A stretch of DNA of 64,000 nucleotides, taken from Pseudomonas nitroreducens. GTDB lineage: Bacteria; Pseudomonadota; Gammaproteobacteria; Pseudomonadales; Pseudomonadaceae. The DNA is taken from the NCBI RefSeq assembly GCF_014204515.1, contig NZ_JACHLI010000022.1, positions 62,001-126,000 of the forward strand, read 5' to 3'. Position numbers and translations under genes: made by a program. Position 1 is the stretch's first letter, and the number at the start of each line of letters is the position of its first letter. Of this stretch, positions 61,811-64,000 are shown in pieces. The notes under the pieces were generated by a model. That model did no database searches, was not told where the DNA came from, and saw only the letters and a program-made list of their open reading frames with translations.

Positions 61811-62815
61811 ATGACACCTGTACAGCCAGAATCTCCCCCGCTGCGCAGCCGTCCAGCGCTGCGCCTGGTGCGCACCAAAGAGTTGTCCCGCGATGAGTGG
61901 CTGGCAGTGCGTAAACACGGCATTGGCGGCTCCGATGCGGCGGCAGCGGTAGGCCTGAATCCCTACAAGTCGCAGCTCGAACTGTGGCTGGAAAAGACAG
62001 GCCGCGACGAGCTACTGCCCAAGATCGATCCGCAGGATGAGGAAAGTCCCGCCTACTGGGGCAACATTCTCGAACCCATCGTCGCCACGCACTACACCCA
62101 ACGTACCGGCAATCGGGTGCGGCGCATCCATGCGGTACTGCAACACCCTGATCCGAACCTGCCCTGGATGCTCGCCAACATCGACCGCGAGGTGATCGGC
62201 GCCGATGACGTCCAGGTGTTGGAATGCAAAACAGCCGGCATCAATGGCGCACAGTTGTGGAAAGACGGTGTACCGGTGTACGTGCAGCTCCAGGTCATGC
62301 ATCAGCTTGCCGTCACCGGCAAGCAGGCCGCTGACGTGGCGGTACTTCTCGGTGGTCAACACCTGGAGATCCACCGTATCGAACGAGACGACGAGCTGAT
62401 CGCTCGCCTGATCGAATTGGAGCGGGATTTCTGGCAGTACGTGCAACGCGATACGCCGCCACCGGCGGACGGTTCGGAGTCAGCGGAGTTGGCATTGCGC
62501 TGCCTGTATCCGGAGGACCATGGCCGTACGGTGGACTTCACCCAGAACGCGGTGCTATCGGCTAGCTTTGATGAGCTGAAAGACGTGCGCACACAGCAGG
62601 AGCAATTGACTCAGCGTGAAGCGCAGCTCAAGCAACAACTGCAGCAGGCCATGGGCGATGCCAGTCGCGCGGAGTTCGCCAATGGCGCGGTGACTTGGCG
62701 TAAAGCCAAGGACAGCGTGGTGCTTGATACCGCCACGTTGCTCAAAGAGAAGCCGTATCTGCTGGTACGGTTCCCCACGCACAAAACTGGCAGCCGGCGC
62801 TTCCTGATTTATTAA
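61811..62815 (+). CDS. YqaJ-type viral recombinase / exonuclease
   Basis: Protein of 334 aa related to lambda exonuclease, expected to resect double-stranded DNA 5'-3' for single-strand annealing recombination. The active-site set is visible: GIGGSDAAAAVGLNPYKSQ (start of the domain), MLANIDREV (Asp) and VLECKTA (Glu-x-Lys) followed by YVQLQVMHQLAVTG. C-terminal coiled coil (QQEQLTQREAQLKQQLQQ) and a short tail follow. The start at 61811 follows GAGGA. The expected annealing partner (RecT/Bet) is not in the window and may lie beyond. Confidence 0.85.
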   Translation: MTPVQPESPPLRSRPALRLVRTKELSRDEWLAVRKHGIGGSDAAAAVGLNPYKSQLELWLEKTGRDELLPKIDPQDEESPAYWGNILEPIVATHYTQRTGNRVRRIHAVLQHPDPNLPWMLANIDREVIGADDVQVLECKTAGINGAQLWKDGVPVYVQLQVMHQLAVTGKQAADVAVLLGGQHLEIHRIERDDELIARLIELERDFWQYVQRDTPPPADGSESAELALRCLYPEDHGRTVDFTQNAVLSASFDELKDVRTQQEQLTQREAQLKQQLQQAMGDASRAEFANGAVTWRKAKDSVVLDTATLLKEKPYLLVRFPTHKTGSRRFLIY

Positions 62816-62885
62816 TACCGGAGTCGTTTAATTCGATTGCGCTGGTGGGCTGCACCACCAGGTTTCCCACACTCAATTTCACCTT

Positions 62886-62925
62886 GGCCCTCACGACGTT
62901 GCCCCTTCGTCGTGGGGGCCTTTTT
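62886..62925 (+). terminator. Intrinsic terminator inside the island operon
   Basis: GGCCC-T-CACGACG (62886-62898) and CGTCGTG-G-GGGCC (62908-62920) form a 13-bp stem with one G-T pair, followed by TTTTTATTT. A smaller hairpin CTGGTGG/CCACCAG (62842-62861) precedes it. The gene after it begins only 23 nt later, so downstream transcription must read through or start nearby. Confidence 0.85.
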
Positions 62926-62947
62926 ATTTCTGCTTCGGAGAAAACCC

Positions 62948-63886
62948 ATGCTCAAAGGTTTGGCGATCACACCGCCCGTACTCGGACGGATTTCCATCGG
63001 CAAGGTCATCGAGAGAAACGGCAAACGCCTGCCGGAGAAGGACGATCAATTCACCATCACCTCGCAAGTGCTACTGCGCGACGGCTGGATCCATCACCCC
63101 CTGGATGAGGAGTTGCGCAAGGCCCAGGGTGGCAAGATCCGCAGCATCCCGATCCGCTTGTTGTTCAACGCTCCGGAGCTGAACTTCCGTGCCGAGTACT
63201 GCCTGTTTGATCGACAGTCCGGGCGTCCGGTCTGTGTCGGTAATGGCGAGAGCTGCAAGCGCCGCACCCAGGCCGGTATCGAGTCGCATAGCTGCCCTTC
63301 ACCGGAGGCTTGCCCGTTGGCCAAGGGCGGCGCCTGCAAGCCCTATGGTCGCTTGAACGTCAGCATCGGTGATGACGATCCGCTAGGCAGCTTCGTGTTT
63401 CGCACCACGGGCTTTAACAGCATCCGCACCCTGGCGGCACGCCTGCAATACCTGCAAGCGCTGTCCGGCAATCGCTTGGCCTGCCTGCCCCTGGAGATGC
63501 GCTTGCGAGGTAAGTCCACACGGCAGAGCCATGGCTCACCAATCTTCTATGTCGATCTCACGGTGCGCAGTGGCATAGGCATGGAAGAGGCGCTGCTGCA
63601 GGCGCGCGAGCTGGATGAGTCGCGCCAGGCCTCAGGCTTTGATCAGGCTGCGCTGGATGCCACTGCACGCCTGGGCTTTGCCAATGGCGCCTTTGAGGAC
63701 AGCGAGGAGGAAGGTAGCGCCATCGTCGATGAGTTCTTTCCTGAAGCCGGCACACAGCCTCCAGCCCCAGTACAGCCAACCGATCAGTCGTCTTCGGGAA
63801 CCGATCAATCCACTCCACACAAACCCTCGCTTGCCTCGCTGCTCAGAGATCGAGCGCAAGCCCTTCAATCATCCACACAGGAGTAA
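62948..63886 (+). CDS. Cysteine-rich hydrolase/metal-binding protein of mobile elements
   Basis: Protein of 312 aa matching the mobile-element family usually annotated as hydrolase or metal-binding protein. A cysteine-rich segment (about 98-132: CVGNGESCKR, CPSPEACPLAKGGACK) has five Cys in the pattern of a metal-binding knot. The C-terminal third is acidic with a Pro/Ser/Gln-rich tail. The start at 62948 has GGAG 7 nt upstream. It precedes a csrA paralogue. The role is unknown; the gene neighbourhood suggests work with the YqaJ nuclease. Confidence 0.7.
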   Translation: MLKGLAITPPVLGRISIGKVIERNGKRLPEKDDQFTITSQVLLRDGWIHHPLDEELRKAQGGKIRSIPIRLLFNAPELNFRAEYCLFDRQSGRPVCVGNGESCKRRTQAGIESHSCPSPEACPLAKGGACKPYGRLNVSIGDDDPLGSFVFRTTGFNSIRTLAARLQYLQALSGNRLACLPLEMRLRGKSTRQSHGSPIFYVDLTVRSGIGMEEALLQARELDESRQASGFDQAALDATARLGFANGAFEDSEEEGSAIVDEFFPEAGTQPPAPVQPTDQSSSGTDQSTPHKPSLASLLRDRAQALQSSTQE

Positions 63887-63891
63887 CCACC

Positions 63892-64000
63892 ATGCTCAGC
63901 CTGACTCGCAGCGTCGGCCAAACCATCCGTATTGGCGACGACATCGAGATCGTCATTCTTCGCGTCAAAGGCAACCAGGTGCGCCTTGGCATCAGCGCGC
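63892..64000 (+). CDS. csrA: CsrA/RsmA-family RNA-binding regulator (partial)
   Basis: The first 36 codons read MLSLTRSVGQTIRIGDDIE and then IVILRVKGNQVRLGISA, the beta-strand core of CsrA. It binds GGA motifs in mRNA leaders. The sequence differs from the pseudomonad chromosomal RsmA as I remember it (MLILTRRVGET...), so it is an element-borne paralogue rather than the host rsmA. A perfect AGGAG (63879-63883) precedes the ATG. The C-terminus is beyond the window. Confidence 0.88.
   Translation, partial: MLSLTRSVGQTIRIGDDIEIVILRVKGNQVRLGISA

Noticed and set aside
59505..64000. Prophage
   Set aside because: YqaJ and DUF932 occur in phages, but no capsid, tail, lysis or phage repressor gene is visible; an integrative or plasmid-derived element fits better, though the right end is not seen.

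Overview
The window is high-GC Pseudomonas chromosome ending on the right in an accessory element. mvaT, the purU/sbcB neighbourhood, the hpt-upp-uraA cluster, mqo, hprA-rsmC-lysP and fumA are all recognisable, and gene order resembles two separate P. aeruginosa PAO1 blocks (about PA4626-PA4647 and PA4314-PA4333, locus numbers from memory). The REP palindromes, the extra gluconate dehydrogenase locus and base composition suggest an environmental Pseudomonas near the P. nitroreducens/P. citronellolis group. The species is an inference.

Left part (1-10 kb): a DUF1302/DUF1329 envelope pair, a medium-chain acyl-CoA synthetase and a thiolase, which together look like uptake and beta-oxidation of a hydrophobic substrate. 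Then comes a three-subunit, Tat-exported, membrane-associated gluconate-2-dehydrogenase-type complex (small subunit, FAD/GMC subunit, triple-haem cytochrome c) and a LysE-type exporter.

Housekeeping block 1 (10-36 kb): a tandem-repeat DUF1266 protein; hprA, a DUF1835 gene, rsmC and lysP; a yybP-ykoY manganese riboswitch ahead of a TMEM165/GDT1 manganese exporter; an extended SDR; an M48 lipoprotein protease; a dCACHE chemoreceptor; an SRAP-family protein that has lost its catalytic residues; a PlsC-like acyltransferase; yajG; mqo with a leader of about 550 nt; a LysR/aldehyde dehydrogenase pair with a striking operator-like palindrome; wbuC-like cupin, hpt, upp and uraA.

Housekeeping block 2 (36-59 kb): a flippase-like membrane protein, purU, mvaT and sbcB; tandem duplicated membrane proteins; a tightly overlapping operon RDD-SpoIIM-DUF4129-DUF4350-MoxR-DUF58; a PilZ protein; envelope lipoproteins; a universal stress protein with an Anr-like site; pykA; enoyl-CoA hydratase; a ferredoxin reductase overlapping a membrane GGDEF cyclase (sadC position); fumA.

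Right edge (59-64 kb): directly after the fumA terminator the DNA becomes less GC-rich and chromosomal gene order stops. An all-plus-strand cassette follows: two small proteins sharing a C-terminal motif, a zinc-ribbon/glycine-rich membrane protein, a DUF932 protein, a YqaJ-type exonuclease, a cysteine-rich protein and a csrA paralogue cut by the window end. This looks like one end of an integrative element carrying its own recombination functions and its own post-transcriptional regulator. No tRNA, rRNA, CRISPR array, IS transposase or integrase is visible.
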